NCBI RefSeq assembly: GCF_027497235.1
Contig: NZ_CP114902.1
Coordinates: forward strand, 2,617,501 to 2,681,500
Origin: Micromonospora sp. WMMD1128
GTDB lineage: Bacteria > Actinomycetota > Actinomycetes > Mycobacteriales > Micromonosporaceae
DNA: 64,000 bases
Reading direction: 5' to 3'
Part shown: positions 16,607 through 25,603 of the stretch, one piece after another
Position numbering within the stretch: position 1 is the first letter of the stretch
Layout of the letters: each line of letters begins with the position of its first letter
Translations under genes and position numbers: made by a program
Notes under the pieces: model-generated
What the model saw: only the letters and a program-made list of their open reading frames with translations
Told to the model about the DNA's origin: nothing
Database searches by the model: none

Positions 16607-17320
16607 ATGCGGAAATTCACCCGCCGCCGGCTGCTGGCCGGAACGGCGGTCCTGTTCCTCGTCGTGGCGGCGGTGGTCGCCGACCGGGTGGCGGCCCGGC
16701 TCGTCGCCGGGCGGCTCGCCGACCGGCTCGCCTGTGCGGCCGGGGTGCCCCGGCCCTCGGTGGAGCTGTCCGGTTTCCCGGTGCTGCCGCAGGTGCTCGG
16801 CGGCCGGCTGGACCGGCTCCGGGTCGGCGTGACCGACGCCCGGGCCGGTGGGCTGCGGGTCGCCCGTGCCGACGCCGACCTGCGGAACGTCCGGTCCGGT
16901 GACGGGCCGGCGCGGATCGGCGCCGCGGCGGTGGAGGTGCTCGTCGGCTACGCGGCGCTGCCCACCGAGGCGGCGGGACGGACGTTGCGTTACCGCTACG
17001 CCGACGGGCTGCTCGGCGTCGAGACGCAGATGTCGACAGTGCCGGTCACGTTGCTGGTCCGACCGACGTTGACCGGTGGGCGGCTCACCTTCACCCCGAG
17101 CGAGGTGGAGGTGTTCGGGATCCGACGTCCGGCCGGCAAACTGCTCGACCGGCTCGGCGGGGGCCCCGACCTGGGGCGCGACCTGCCGGCCCTGCCAACC
17201 GGCCTGTCCTACCGGTCGGTGACGGCGACCGCCGACGGGCTTCTCGTCCGGGTCGATGGACACGATCTCACCCTGCCGGCGGCCGGTGGCCGCACCGGCG
17301 CACGCTGCGGAGGAGCATGA
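16607..17320 (+). CDS. DUF2993 / LmeA-like phospholipid-binding protein
   Basis: A 237-residue membrane-anchored protein. An N-terminal helix (LLAGTAVLFLVVAAVVA) exports it; the remainder has the DUF2993 pattern: ARLVAGRLADRLACAAGVP, SVELSGFPVLPQVLGGRLD, an internal IGAAAVEVLVGYAAL strand, and the closing YRSVTATADGLLVRVDG. The mycobacterial relative LmeA binds phospholipid and is needed for mature lipomannan. It overlaps the MMPL gene by ATGA, which suggests a role in envelope lipid traffic with that exporter. A 55-bp gap separates it from the kinase gene. Confidence 0.85.
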   Translation: MRKFTRRRLLAGTAVLFLVVAAVVADRVAARLVAGRLADRLACAAGVPRPSVELSGFPVLPQVLGGRLDRLRVGVTDARAGGLRVARADADLRNVRSGDGPARIGAAAVEVLVGYAALPTEAAGRTLRYRYADGLLGVETQMSTVPVTLLVRPTLTGGRLTFTPSEVEVFGIRRPAGKLLDRLGGGPDLGRDLPALPTGLSYRSVTATADGLLVRVDGHDLTLPAAGGRTGARCGGA

Positions 17321-19569
17321 TGCGGGTCGACGACGGAAACCTGGTGCACCGCGCCCTGGGCGGGCTGGGCCGGTTCTGTGCCCGCCGCCCCCGCACGGTG
17401 CTGGCGGGATGGCTGCTCCTCGCGGTCGCGCTCGTCGGCGCCGCGGCGGTGCTCGGCCGGCCGGTCGACAACGACGTGGCGCTGCCCGGCAGCGACGCCC
17501 AGCAGGCCCGGGACCTGCTCGGCCGGGCCGGGTCGGGCGACGGCACGGACGGCCAGCTCGTGCTGTACGCCGACGGCGGCCGGCTCGACGACCCGGCCCG
17601 GCAGGACGCGCTCGCGCGGGCAATCCGGGAGATCGCCGGGGTGCCCCACGTGACAGACGTGGACGGGGTGGACGCCGCCGCGGGCACGCTCAGCCCCGAC
17701 GGGCGCACCGGCTGGCTGACCGTACGGCTCGACGTGTCGCCGCGGCAGGTGGACAAGGCGCTCGCGCGCGCGGTCACGGACGCGGCGGCGCCCGCCGGGG
17801 CGGCCGGCATCGAGGTCACCCCCGGTGGGGTGCTCGCCTCGGCGGCCGAACGCGGCGGCTCCCGGGACAGCGAGCTGCTCGGCCTGGCGGTCGCCGCGCT
17901 GGTGCTGCTGCTCGCCTTCGGTGGCCTGGTCGCCGCGGCGGTGCCACTTGTCACCGCGCTCGTCACGCTCGCGTGCGCGGTCAGCGCGGTGGGGTTGGCC
18001 GGGCACCTGGCGGCGGTGCCGTCGGTGGCCGGGACGCTCGCCACCATGGTCGGTCTCGGCGTCGGCATCGACTACGCGCTGTTCCTGGTCACCCGGCACC
18101 GCCGGTTGCTGGCCGAGGGGGTGCCGGTGCCCGAGGCGGTGGCCCGCAGCGTCGCCGGCTCGGGCAGCGCGGTCGTGTTCGCCGGCGGGACCGTGGTGGT
18201 CGCCCTCGGTGGGCTGGCCGTGGCCGGCGTACCGATCCTGGGCACGCTCGGCTGGACCACCGGCCTGGTGGTGGTCGTCGCGGTGGCCGGCGCGGTGACC
18301 CTGTTGCCGTCGTTGCTGACCCTGCTCGGGCACCGGCTCGACCGGCTGCGGATCCGCCGCCGACGCCCGGCCCCGGCATCACCCGCCGCGCCCGGCCCCG
18401 CCACGGCGAGCGGCAGCGGTGTCGCTACGGCGAGCGGCGGCGGTGCCGCCACGGCGAGCGGCAGCGGGACCGGGGAGCGGCGGCTGACCGGCTGGGCCCG
18501 GCAGGCGGACCGGGTCACCCGCCGGCCGTGGCGCTGGGCGATCCTCGCGCTGCTGCTGCTCGGCGTGCTCGCCGCGCCCGCCCTCGACCTGCGGCTGGGT
18601 CAGGTCGACCCGGGGGACAGCCCGGTCGGCACGGCCGGCCGGACCAGCTACGACCGCCTCGCGGCCGGGTTCGGGCCGGGCGTGAACGGACCGCTGACCG
18701 TGGTCGCCGAACTGGAGCCGCCGGCCGCATCGGGCGCCGACGCCCGGGTGGGCGAGCTGTCCGCCCGGGTGGCCGGCACGGCCGGCGTCGCCCGGGTCGC
18801 CCCGGTCCGGCTCGCCGACGGCGGGCGGGTCGCGGTGCTCACCGCGTACCCCCGGACCGCGCCGGGCGACCCGGCGACCGCCGGGCTGGTGCGGACGCTG
18901 CGGACCGTCGGCCCGCCCGGGGTGGCCGTGCACGTGGGTGGCGCGACCGCCACCCGGGTCGACCTCGCCGACCGGGTGGGGGAGCGGATGCCCTGGGTCA
19001 TCGCGGTGGTGGTCGGGTTGGCCACGGTGCTGCTGTACGCGGCGTTCCGGGCGCCGGTCGTCGCGGTCAAGGCGGCGGTGATGAATCTGGTGTCGATCGG
19101 GGCCGCGTACGGCGTGCTGACCGCGGTCTTCGCCTGGGGCTGGGGCGCCGGGCTGACCGGACTGTCCGGCCCGGTGCCGGTGGAGAGCTACCTGCCGATG
19201 ATGTTGTTCGCGTTGCTCTTCGGGCTCTCCATGGACTACGAGGTGTTCCTGTTGACGGCCGTACAGGAGTCCTGGCGGGCCACCGGCGACAACCGGGTGG
19301 CGGTCCGTGAGGGGCTGGCCGGCACCGGCCAGGTGATCACCTCGGCCGCGCTCATCATGGTGACCGTCTTCGCCGGCTTCGTGCTCCAGGATGATCCGGT
19401 GATCAAGATGTTCGGCCTCGGCATGGCGGTCGCGGTCGCGGTCGACGCCACAGTGGTCCGCGGGCTGCTGGTGCCGGCCACCATGGCACTGCTCGGCCGG
19501 GCGAACTGGTGGCGGCCCGCCCGACGGCGCCGGGCGGCCGAGCGGACGCCGCCGGTGCCGGTCGGCTGA
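17317..19569 (+). CDS. MMPL-family RND lipid exporter
   Basis: A 750-residue inner-membrane transporter of the RND superfamily, typically moving lipids or polyketide-lipids to the envelope. It shows two halves, each with one membrane helix, an extracytoplasmic loop and five helices; MMPL signatures include GVGIDYALFLVTRHR near residue 250 and GLSMDYEVFLLTAVQE near 640, whose Asp-Tyr pairs form the proton path. Between the halves, a cytoplasmic linker holds a repetitive Ala-Thr-Ala-Ser-Gly run encoded by 24-bp repeats (18397-18468). GGAGG at 17309-17313 precedes the ATG. The gene ends 35 bases before the second copy of the 65-bp palindromic repeat. Confidence 0.92.
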   Translation: MMRVDDGNLVHRALGGLGRFCARRPRTVLAGWLLLAVALVGAAAVLGRPVDNDVALPGSDAQQARDLLGRAGSGDGTDGQLVLYADGGRLDDPARQDALARAIREIAGVPHVTDVDGVDAAAGTLSPDGRTGWLTVRLDVSPRQVDKALARAVTDAAAPAGAAGIEVTPGGVLASAAERGGSRDSELLGLAVAALVLLLAFGGLVAAAVPLVTALVTLACAVSAVGLAGHLAAVPSVAGTLATMVGLGVGIDYALFLVTRHRRLLAEGVPVPEAVARSVAGSGSAVVFAGGTVVVALGGLAVAGVPILGTLGWTTGLVVVVAVAGAVTLLPSLLTLLGHRLDRLRIRRRRPAPASPAAPGPATASGSGVATASGGGAATASGSGTGERRLTGWARQADRVTRRPWRWAILALLLLGVLAAPALDLRLGQVDPGDSPVGTAGRTSYDRLAAGFGPGVNGPLTVVAELEPPAASGADARVGELSARVAGTAGVARVAPVRLADGGRVAVLTAYPRTAPGDPATAGLVRTLRTVGPPGVAVHVGGATATRVDLADRVGERMPWVIAVVVGLATVLLYAAFRAPVVAVKAAVMNLVSIGAAYGVLTAVFAWGWGAGLTGLSGPVPVESYLPMMLFALLFGLSMDYEVFLLTAVQESWRATGDNRVAVREGLAGTGQVITSAALIMVTVFAGFVLQDDPVIKMFGLGMAVAVAVDATVVRGLLVPATMALLGRANWWRPARRRRAAERTPPVPVG
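18397..18468 (+). repeat. Degenerate 24-bp minisatellite in the MMPL linker
   Basis: Three 24-base units (18397-18420, 18421-18444, 18445-18468) share CACGGCGAGCGGC and encode ATASGSG/ATASGGG repeats. All preserve the reading frame. Confidence 0.85.
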
Positions 19570-19604
19570 CGGCGCGTACGCGGGACGCTGGGTGCGCCGG
19601 TTCC

Positions 19605-19669
19605 GTGGTGTTAAGCGGGGCCCCTTCCTCTACCGAATGCGTTAAGCGGGGGCCCCGCCTTACACCTCA
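19605..19669. repeat. 65-bp palindromic repeat, family 1 copy 2
   Basis: Identical to 13358-13422 except for two adjacent bases in the right arm (GTTAAGCGGGGG instead of GTTAAGAAGGGG), which shortens the paired stem. It lies between two convergent genes, and its last three bases (19667-19669, TCA) are the stop codon of the minus-strand amidase gene. No target-site duplication is evident. Confidence 0.95.
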
Positions 19670-20320
19670 ACCGAGGCGGGTGGCGACCGTCCGGCGAAGC
19701 TCGGGCAGCCGGTCGTGCAGCAGGCCCGGGCACTGCGTCGAGGCGAAGTCGCGATGGCCGTAGATCTCGGTGGGCGCGATGCCGTACTGCTGGCAGGTGA
19801 ACGCGCAGAACCAGACCAGGCTGTCCCAGAGCGCCTGCGGCGGCTGCACGTCGACGTAGATGCCGTCGTTCTCGATGCCGATGGCCTGGCTGTTCTGCCC
19901 GACGCAGTGCGCGCCCTGCACCATCGACTGCCCGTGCAGCAGCCCGTAGAGGCTGCCGTGCCGGCCTTCGGTCAGGTGGCCGCCCCGGCTGTTGGTGAAG
20001 TGCTGGCCGGAGTCGAGCCACCCGTTGGAGTCCATGTGCAGGTCCTGGATGTCGCGGGAGTTCCGGTACGCCTGGGCGAGGCTGTAGTCGGGCGTGTTGG
20101 GGAACGCCGTGTGGTGAATGATGATCTTGTTGGGGCGGCTGGACACCACGCTCACCGGCGACGACGGCGGGCGGGCGCCCCAGGTCGCGCAGTTGGCGAT
20201 GGTCGGCTGGTCGACCCGGGCCGCGGCGGCCCGCGCCGCGCCGCCGGCCTGGGTGAGCGCGCCGGCGCCGAGCAGGACCGCGCCGCGCAGCACGGCCCGC
20301 CGGGGGAGTGGAACGGACAT
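19667..20320 (-). CDS. Secreted N-acetylmuramoyl-L-alanine amidase (PGRP fold)
   Basis: Cleaves the amide bond between N-acetylmuramic acid and the peptide stem of peptidoglycan, outside the cell. The 217-residue protein begins with a Tat-like signal (PRRAVLRGAVLLGAGAL). The catalytic domain shows the zinc site KIIIHHTAF (His69/His70) with the distal His and Cys in IYGHRDFASTQCPG, and the AQAYRNSRDIQDLHMDSNGW region typical of PGRP/amidase-2 proteins. GAGGAGG lies upstream of the ATG at 20318-20320. Its stop codon is formed by the 65-bp palindromic repeat. It is followed upstream by another wall hydrolase on the same strand, so the two may share a role in wall turnover. Confidence 0.92.
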   Translation of the reverse strand: MSVPLPRRAVLRGAVLLGAGALTQAGGAARAAAARVDQPTIANCATWGARPPSSPVSVVSSRPNKIIIHHTAFPNTPDYSLAQAYRNSRDIQDLHMDSNGWLDSGQHFTNSRGGHLTEGRHGSLYGLLHGQSMVQGAHCVGQNSQAIGIENDGIYVDVQPPQALWDSLVWFCAFTCQQYGIAPTEIYGHRDFASTQCPGLLHDRLPELRRTVATRLG

Positions 20321-20388
20321 CGGGGCCTCCTCGTGGGTACGGACACGACGGCGGGACGGGCGGTCACGGCCCGCCCCGCCGGGGTGGG

Positions 20389-21135
20389 TCAGCAGGCGCC
20401 GTTGCAGGCCAGCACCCGGAGCCGGTCCAGGCTGCCGTTCCAGACGTTCTGGTCGCCGGGGAAGGTGCCGGCGGAGGACCACTGCCAGAAGGAGTACGTG
20501 CCCCAGCCGGCCGGCAGCGTGCCGACGCCGCTGGCGTAGCGGGCGATCCACAGCGGATTGTTCGCCGCGAACTGCGACGTGTTGCCGGTGCAGGTGCTCC
20601 ACCAGTCGGTGGTGGTGTAGATGGTGGCCCACCGGCCGGTGCGGGCGTGGTACTGGTTGACGAACGAGGCGATCCAGCTCCGCATGGACGCCTGGCTGAG
20701 CCCGTAGCAGGTGGCGCCGTACGGGTTGTACTCGATGTCCAGCGCGCCGGGCAGCGTCCTGCCGTCCTTGGACCAGCCGCCGCCGTGGTCGACGAAGTAG
20801 TTGGCCTGGGTGGCGCCGGTGGTGGTGTCGGGGCGGGCGAAGTGGTAGGCCCCGCGGATCATCCCGACGTTGTAGGAGCCGTTGTACTGCTGGGCGAAGT
20901 ACGGGTTGGTGTAGTAGGTGCCCTCGGTCGCCTTGACGTACGCGAACCGGGCGCCGTTGGCCCACGCGGCGGACCAGTTCACGTTGCCCTGGTAGCTGGA
21001 GACGTCCATGCCTGGTAGTCCGGCCGGCGCGGCGTGGGCGGGGGCCGCGCCGGTGAGGGCCGCCGCGGCGGCGGTGACGGTGGCGAGCACGGCGGCGCCG
21101 GTGGTGCGCAACGCCGATCGCAGGAGACGGTGCAT
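20389..21135 (-). CDS. Secreted GH25 muramidase (lysozyme M1-like)
   Basis: A 248-residue glycoside hydrolase family 25 enzyme that cuts between N-acetylmuramic acid and N-acetylglucosamine. A Sec signal peptide (residues about 1-36, ending APAHA-AP) leads into the domain, which opens with GMDVSSYQG (Asp44) and carries the catalytic Asp133-x-Glu135 pair in GALDIEYN. The C terminus FWQWSSAGTFPGDQNVWNG is the family's closing strand. The ATG at 21133-21135 is favoured by the ribosome site GGGAGGAAAG; a longer in-frame start at 21198 has none and would mask the signal peptide. It lies 68 bases upstream of the amidase gene. Confidence 0.94.
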   Translation of the reverse strand: MHRLLRSALRTTGAAVLATVTAAAAALTGAAPAHAAPAGLPGMDVSSYQGNVNWSAAWANGARFAYVKATEGTYYTNPYFAQQYNGSYNVGMIRGAYHFARPDTTTGATQANYFVDHGGGWSKDGRTLPGALDIEYNPYGATCYGLSQASMRSWIASFVNQYHARTGRWATIYTTTDWWSTCTGNTSQFAANNPLWIARYASGVGTLPAGWGTYSFWQWSSAGTFPGDQNVWNGSLDRLRVLACNGAC

Positions 21136-21261
21136 CTTTCCTCCCGGGGGGTTGCCGCCTGCTGGCGGCGGGAGTATGACGAAAGGATCTGTCGACATTA
21201 GGACACAGGACGGAGAAACTTTTCAATAGACGTATCGAAGATTCTCTCTGAATTTCGGGGC

Positions 21262-22611
21262 TCAGCCGAGTGCGGCGAGCACCTCGGCGGCGGCGCGCTC
21301 GCCGGCCGTCACCGCGCCCTCCAGATAGCCGCTCCACCGGGTCGCGGTCTCCGTCCCGGCCCAGTGCACCCGGCCCACCGGCGCCCGCAGCTCCGGCCCG
21401 AAGTCGCGCCACGAGCCGGGCGTCAGGACGCCGCCGAAGCAGCCCCGGGTCCACGGATCGGCCGACCAGTCGTACTCGATCAGGTTCTCGGGGTCGGCGG
21501 CGGCCGGGCCGAGGAGCGCGCCGAGCGCGTCCCGCAGCGCGGACCGGCGCGCGGCGTCCGGCAGCCGGCGCAACGCCCGGGCCTGCGCGCCGTAGCTGAA
21601 CGCGGTGAGCACCCCGCCGGGCAGTCCGGGCAGCGAGTTGTCCACCGTCTCGGTGAGCGGCCCGGTGTCCGTGGTGGCCACCCCGGAGCGGCCGGCGGCG
21701 CGCCAGAACGGCTCCAGGTAGAGCGCGTGCACCTTCAGCGCGGCGCCCATCGGCATCCGCTGGGTCAGGCCGTCGCGCAGCGCCGGCAGCGGCGGGTCGT
21801 ACCGGATCCGGCCGGCCAGGGCCGGCGCCAGCGCGACCACCACCGCGTCGCCCCGGTGCGTCTCGTCGCCGGCCCGGACCCGCACGCCGTCGCGGTCCTG
21901 CGCCACGGCGTCGACCGGGGCGTCGAGGCGTAGCCGCGCGGGCGGCAGCGCGTCGGCCATCCGCTGCGCCAGCGCGGCCGGTCCGCCGACGATCCGGTCC
22001 TGCTGGGCGCCGCCGGCCATGCCGAGCAGCGCGTCGGCGCCGCCGCCGCTGCGCAGGTAGAACAGCAGATGCAGCAGCGACACCTCGGCCGGCGAGACGG
22101 CCAGCAGCCCACCGGCGAGCAGGCGCCCGGCGTAGCGGGCGGTGACCGGGTCGGGCGCGGTGGCGGCGAGCCAGCCGCCGAGCGTGGTCCCGTCCCACTC
22201 CGCCGCCCCGGCGGCCCGCCACGGCGCGGCCGGGTCGAGCCCGGCCGCCAGCTCGTCGAGCGTGCCGAGCAGCCCGGCCAGGCCGGCCGGCGGCGCGGTG
22301 ACCCGCCGCCCGTCCAGGAGCAGCGTCGGCGCGCCGTGCGCCGCCGATGGAAAGGTCGCCAGGCCGTACGCGGCGACGAGCGCGTACATCCGGTCCTGGG
22401 TGGGGCCGATCCACTGCGCGCCGAGGTCGAGCCAGCCGCCGTCGGGCAGCGGGCGGCTCAGCGTCCGGCCGCCCACCCGGTCCCGGGCCTCCACGAGCAG
22501 CACGTCGACGTCGGCGGCGTGCAGCGCGAGCGCGCAGGCGAGCCCGGAGAACCCCGCCCCCACCACGATCACCCGGCCACCGCGCACGGCCCGGCATACC
22601 CCGATCCCCAC
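21262..22611 (-). CDS. Flavin-containing amine oxidase-family protein
   Basis: A 449-residue FAD-dependent oxidoreductase of the monoamine oxidase type, likely oxidising an amine with release of hydrogen peroxide. FAD-binding motifs are [17 protein letters not shown] near residues 14-31 and [12 protein letters not shown] near 41-52, and the closing [20 protein letters not shown] contacts the isoalloxazine ring. A GTG at 22611 is the furthest start; a GTG just before GGRVIVVG would also work and would trim about ten residues. It is divergent from the DGPF-protein gene. Substrate unknown. Confidence 0.9.
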   Translation of the reverse strand: MGIGVCRAVRGGRVIVVGAGFSGLACALALHAADVDVLLVEARDRVGGRTLSRPLPDGGWLDLGAQWIGPTQDRMYALVAAYGLATFPSAAHGAPTLLLDGRRVTAPPAGLAGLLGTLDELAAGLDPAAPWRAAGAAEWDGTTLGGWLAATAPDPVTARYAGRLLAGGLLAVSPAEVSLLHLLFYLRSGGGADALLGMAGGAQQDRIVGGPAALAQRMADALPPARLRLDAPVDAVAQDRDGVRVRAGDETHRGDAVVVALAPALAGRIRYDPPLPALRDGLTQRMPMGAALKVHALYLEPFWRAAGRSGVATTDTGPLTETVDNSLPGLPGGVLTAFSYGAQARALRRLPDAARRSALRDALGALLGPAAADPENLIEYDWSADPWTRGCFGGVLTPGSWRDFGPELRAPVGRVHWAGTETATRWSGYLEGAVTAGERAAAEVLAALG

Positions 22612-22709
22612 CGAAATCCCGTACGCCCGGCGTGTCGAAACCGGCGTCCGCCGTTCGTGTGAAGGTGGAGGGCGGCGCCGGGGGCGCCGGCGGCGACGAG
22701 GAGGAACCC

Positions 22710-23060
22710 GTGAAGCAGTACCTGATCAGCATGTACCAGCCCACCGGCGTGGACCGGCCGGACCCGGAGTTCCTGGCCGGGGTGATGCGCGAGGTCGAGG
22801 CCATCGGGCGGGACCTGCGGGAGGCCGGCTGCTGGGTGTTCGGCGACGGGCTGCACGCGCCGGACACCGCCACCGTGCTGCGCCCGGCCGGCGACGAGGT
22901 GCTCGTCACCGACGGGCCGTTCGTCGAGGGCAAGGAATACCTGGGCGGCGTCACCGTCATCCGCGCCCCGGACCTGGACGCGGCGCTGGACTGGGGCCGC
23001 CGGTACGCCCGCGCCACCACGTTGCCGATCGAGGTGCGCCCGTTTCAGGGCGAGGGATGA
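22710..23060 (+). CDS. YCII/DGPF-domain protein
   Basis: A 116-residue small alpha/beta-barrel protein of the YciI family. The diagnostic DGPF motif is at residues 68-71 ([15 protein letters not shown]). In actinobacteria such proteins are the standard neighbours of ECF42 sigma factors and are thought to feed into their signalling. GAGGAGG at 22698-22704 fixes the GTG start at 22710. The gene overlaps the sigma factor gene by ATGA. Confidence 0.92.
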   Translation: MKQYLISMYQPTGVDRPDPEFLAGVMREVEAIGRDLREAGCWVFGDGLHAPDTATVLRPAGDEVLVTDGPFVEGKEYLGGVTVIRAPDLDAALDWGRRYARATTLPIEVRPFQGEG

Positions 23061-24268
23061 CCGAGGTCGAACGGGTCTTCCGGGCCGAGTACGGCCGGGT
23101 GGTCGCCACCCTGGTCCGCCTCCTCGGCGACATCGACCTCGCCGAGGAGGCGGTCCAGGAGGCGTTCGCGGTCGCGGCGCGGCGGTGGGCCGTCGACGGT
23201 CCACCGCCCAGCCCGGCCGGCTGGATCGTCACCACCGCGCGGAACCGGGCGATCGACCGGCTGCGCCGCGAGTCCACCCGGGCCGCGCGGCACGCCGAGG
23301 CCGCCCGGCTGTACGCCGCCGACCCACCCGCCGAGGAGGGACCCGTGCCCGACGAGCGGCTGCGCCTGATCTTCACCTGCTGCCACCCGGCGCTCGGGGC
23401 CAACGCCCGGGTGGCGTTGACGCTGCGGCTGCTCGGCGGCCTGAGCACCGCCGAGATCGCCCGGGCCTTCCTGGTGCCGGAGCGGACCATGGCGCAGCGC
23501 CTGGTCCGGGCCAAGGCGAAGATCCGGGACGCCGGGATCCCGTACCGGGTGCCCCGCGACGCCGACCTGCCGGACCGGCTGCGCGGGGTGCTGGCCGTGG
23601 TGTATCTGATCTTCAACGAGGGGCACACGGCGAGCGCGGGGGAGCGGTTGGGTCGGGTCGAGCTGGGCGCCGAGGCGATCCGGCTGGGTCGGCTGCTGGT
23701 GGCGTTGATGCCGGACGAGCCGGAGGCGCTCGGGCTGCTCGCGCTGATGCTGCTCACCGAGTCGCGACGGGCCGCCCGGACCGGGCCGGACCAGGTGGCG
23801 GTGTCGCTGTCCGAGCAGGACCGCGGCCGGTGGGACCGGGCGCTCGTCGTCGAGGGGCAGGACCTCGTGCGGCGCTGCCTGCGGCGCAACCGGCCCGGCC
23901 CGTACCAGATCCAGGCCGCGATCAACGCGGTGCACGTCGACGCGGCCACCGCCGTCGCCACCGACTGGGCCCAGATCCTCGCCCTCTACGACCAACTGCT
24001 GGTCTGCGCGCCGGGCCCGGTGGTGGCGTTGAACCGGGCGGTCGCGCTGGCCGAGGTACGCGGACCGGCCGCCGCGCTGGTCGAGGTGGACCGGCTGGAC
24101 CTGCGCGGATACCACCCGTGGCACGCGGTCCGGGCCGACCTGCTGCGCCGCCTGGACCGGCCGGTCGAGGCGCGGGCGGCGTACGACGCGGCGATCGCCG
24201 GCACCGGCAACGAGGCGGAGCGGGAGTTCCTGCGCCGCCGGCGCGACCGATCGAGGGAGACCACGTGA
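23057..24268 (+). CDS. ECF42-type RNA polymerase sigma factor with C-terminal extension
   Basis: A 403-residue extracytoplasmic-function sigma factor, about twice the size of ordinary ECFs. Region 2 is seen in [21 protein letters not shown] and the [11 protein letters not shown] end; region 4 in [20 protein letters not shown] and the [14 protein letters not shown] helix. The extra 200 residues are helical and TPR-like, with the conserved [13 protein letters not shown] segment typical of ECF42. No anti-sigma factor is encoded nearby, as expected for this group. It sits between a DGPF protein and an SMP-30-like protein, each joined by a 4-base overlap. Confidence 0.93.
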   Translation: MTEVERVFRAEYGRVVATLVRLLGDIDLAEEAVQEAFAVAARRWAVDGPPPSPAGWIVTTARNRAIDRLRRESTRAARHAEAARLYAADPPAEEGPVPDERLRLIFTCCHPALGANARVALTLRLLGGLSTAEIARAFLVPERTMAQRLVRAKAKIRDAGIPYRVPRDADLPDRLRGVLAVVYLIFNEGHTASAGERLGRVELGAEAIRLGRLLVALMPDEPEALGLLALMLLTESRRAARTGPDQVAVSLSEQDRGRWDRALVVEGQDLVRRCLRRNRPGPYQIQAAINAVHVDAATAVATDWAQILALYDQLLVCAPGPVVALNRAVALAEVRGPAAALVEVDRLDLRGYHPWHAVRADLLRRLDRPVEARAAYDAAIAGTGNEAEREFLRRRRDRSRETT

Positions 24269-25101
24269 ACACACCGGAACTGCTCGTCGACGGCCTGGCG
24301 TTCGGGGAGTCGCCCCGCTGGCTCGACGGCCGGCTCTGGCTGGCCGACTGGGGCGCCGGTGAGGTGCTGGCCGTGGACGCCGAGGGGCGGACCGAGGTGG
24401 TCGTCCGGGTCGACGGCCTGCCGATCTGCTTCGACCGGCTGCCCGACGGGCGGCTGCTGGTGGTCGCCGGCCGGGACGGGCGGCTGCTGCGCCGGGAACC
24501 GGACGGCGCCCTGACCGTCCACGCCGACCTGGCCGCGCTCGACCCGCACCCGTGGAACGAGGTGGTGGTCGACGCGCGGGGCAGCGCGTACGTCAACACG
24601 ATCGGTTTCGACTTCCCGGGCGGGACGTTCGCGCCCGGCTCGGTGGCCCTGGTCACGCCGGACGGCGCAGTCCGGCTGGTCGCCGGCGACCTGGCCTTCC
24701 CGAACGGCATGGCGCTCACCCCGGACGGGCGGACGCTGATCGTCGCCGAGTCGTACGCGGGGCAGCTCACCGCGTTCGACGTCGCCGCCGACGGGACGCT
24801 CGGCGGGCGGCGGGTCTGGGCGGCGGTGGCCGACTCCGCGCCGGACGGCATCTGCCTCGACGCCGCCGGCGCGGTCTGGTACGGCGACGTGCCGAACCAG
24901 TGCGCCGTGCGGGTGGCCGAGGGCGGCGAGGTGCTCGACCGGATCGAGCTGGACCGGGGCTGCTTCGCCTGTGCCCTCGGCGGTCCGGACGGGCGCACGC
25001 TGCACCTGGTCACCATGCGGTGGGACCCGGGCGCGCTGGCCGGCGGGCCGCGGACCGGCACCGTGCTGACCGTCCGGGTGCCGGTCCCGGGCGTCGCCTG
25101 A
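24265..25101 (+). CDS. SMP-30/gluconolactonase-like beta-propeller hydrolase
   Basis: A 278-residue six-bladed propeller of the SMP-30/gluconolactonase/LRE family, which hydrolyse lactones or related esters with a divalent metal. Metal ligands are recognisable as Glu15 (LAFGESPRW), Asn in [13 protein letters not shown] and [11 protein letters not shown], and Asp in APDGICLD. The GTG at 24265 overlaps the sigma factor stop (GTGA), making a three-gene operon of DGPF protein, sigma factor and this enzyme. An enzyme in such operons may be an output or a co-regulated partner; the substrate is unknown. Confidence 0.88.
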   Translation: MNTPELLVDGLAFGESPRWLDGRLWLADWGAGEVLAVDAEGRTEVVVRVDGLPICFDRLPDGRLLVVAGRDGRLLRREPDGALTVHADLAALDPHPWNEVVVDARGSAYVNTIGFDFPGGTFAPGSVALVTPDGAVRLVAGDLAFPNGMALTPDGRTLIVAESYAGQLTAFDVAADGTLGGRRVWAAVADSAPDGICLDAAGAVWYGDVPNQCAVRVAEGGEVLDRIELDRGCFACALGGPDGRTLHLVTMRWDPGALAGGPRTGTVLTVRVPVPGVA

Positions 25102-25105
25102 GCGC

Positions 25106-25525
25106 CTAACCGTCGCGCAGCCGGCGCAGGATCCGGGACAGTTCCGCCTGGTCGCTCGCGTCGAGGGCGGCGAAGAACCGTTCCGCCTCGGTGGCCCGGG
25201 CGGCCTGGATGGCGGCGCCGACCCGGTCGCCCTCGGCGGTGGGGGCGACGAGCGTGGCCCGCCGGTCGCCGAGGTCGGGCCGCCGCTCGACCAGGCCGCG
25301 TTCCTGGAGGCCGTCGACCACCTCGGTGGCCGAGCGGGGCGCGATGCGCAGGTGCTCGGCGAGCGCGCCGGGCCGCAACGCGCCGTGCCGCATGAGCACG
25401 CCGAGCGCCCGCGCCTGCCCGGGGCTGATCTCCCACGGCTCCAGCGCGCGCTTGGCCTGGTGGCGCAGCCGCCGGGTCACCGCCCAGAACGTCTCGGCCA
25501 GGCTCTCCTCGTCGCTGCCGGTCAC
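25106..25525 (-). CDS. MarR-family regulator
   Basis: A 139-residue winged-helix regulator. The DNA-binding part is RPGALAEHLRIAPRSATEVVD, with the wing RRPDLGDRRATLVAPTAEG, and helices at both ends form the dimer. It is divergent from an ABC exporter gene 78 bases away, and overlapping palindromes (25557-25577) lie between them, so it likely represses the exporter in response to an exported toxin. Start is GTG at 25525 without a clear ribosome site. Its 3' end converges with the SMP-30-like gene 5 bases away. Confidence 0.9.
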   Translation of the reverse strand: MTGSDEESLAETFWAVTRRLRHQAKRALEPWEISPGQARALGVLMRHGALRPGALAEHLRIAPRSATEVVDGLQERGLVERRPDLGDRRATLVAPTAEGDRVGAAIQAARATEAERFFAALDASDQAELSRILRRLRDG

Positions 25526-25556
25526 GGGAATACGGTAGCAGCAGGTCCTGTTGTTC

Positions 25557-25577
25557 CCTCATGATGAGGTAACCTCA
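25557..25577. promoter_or_regulatory. Two overlapping palindromes, probable MarR operator
   Basis: CCTCATGATGAGG (25557-25569) and TGAGGTAACCTCA (25565-25577) are each perfect apart from the central base and overlap by five bases, between the divergent marR-like gene and the exporter. TTGTTC at 25551-25556 may be a -35 element. Confidence 0.65.
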
Positions 25578-25603
25578 GCATTACCCGACAGAGGAGAACC
25601 CCG

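Noticed and set aside
19667..21135. Phage lysis cassette (amidase plus muramidase)
   Set aside because: Both have export signals and stand as ordinary secreted wall hydrolases; there is no holin and no other phage gene nearby.
19667..23020. A 1117-codon minus-strand frame through three genes
   Set aside because: Only its last 217 codons are real (the amidase); the rest is an out-of-frame shadow of the muramidase and amine oxidase genes.
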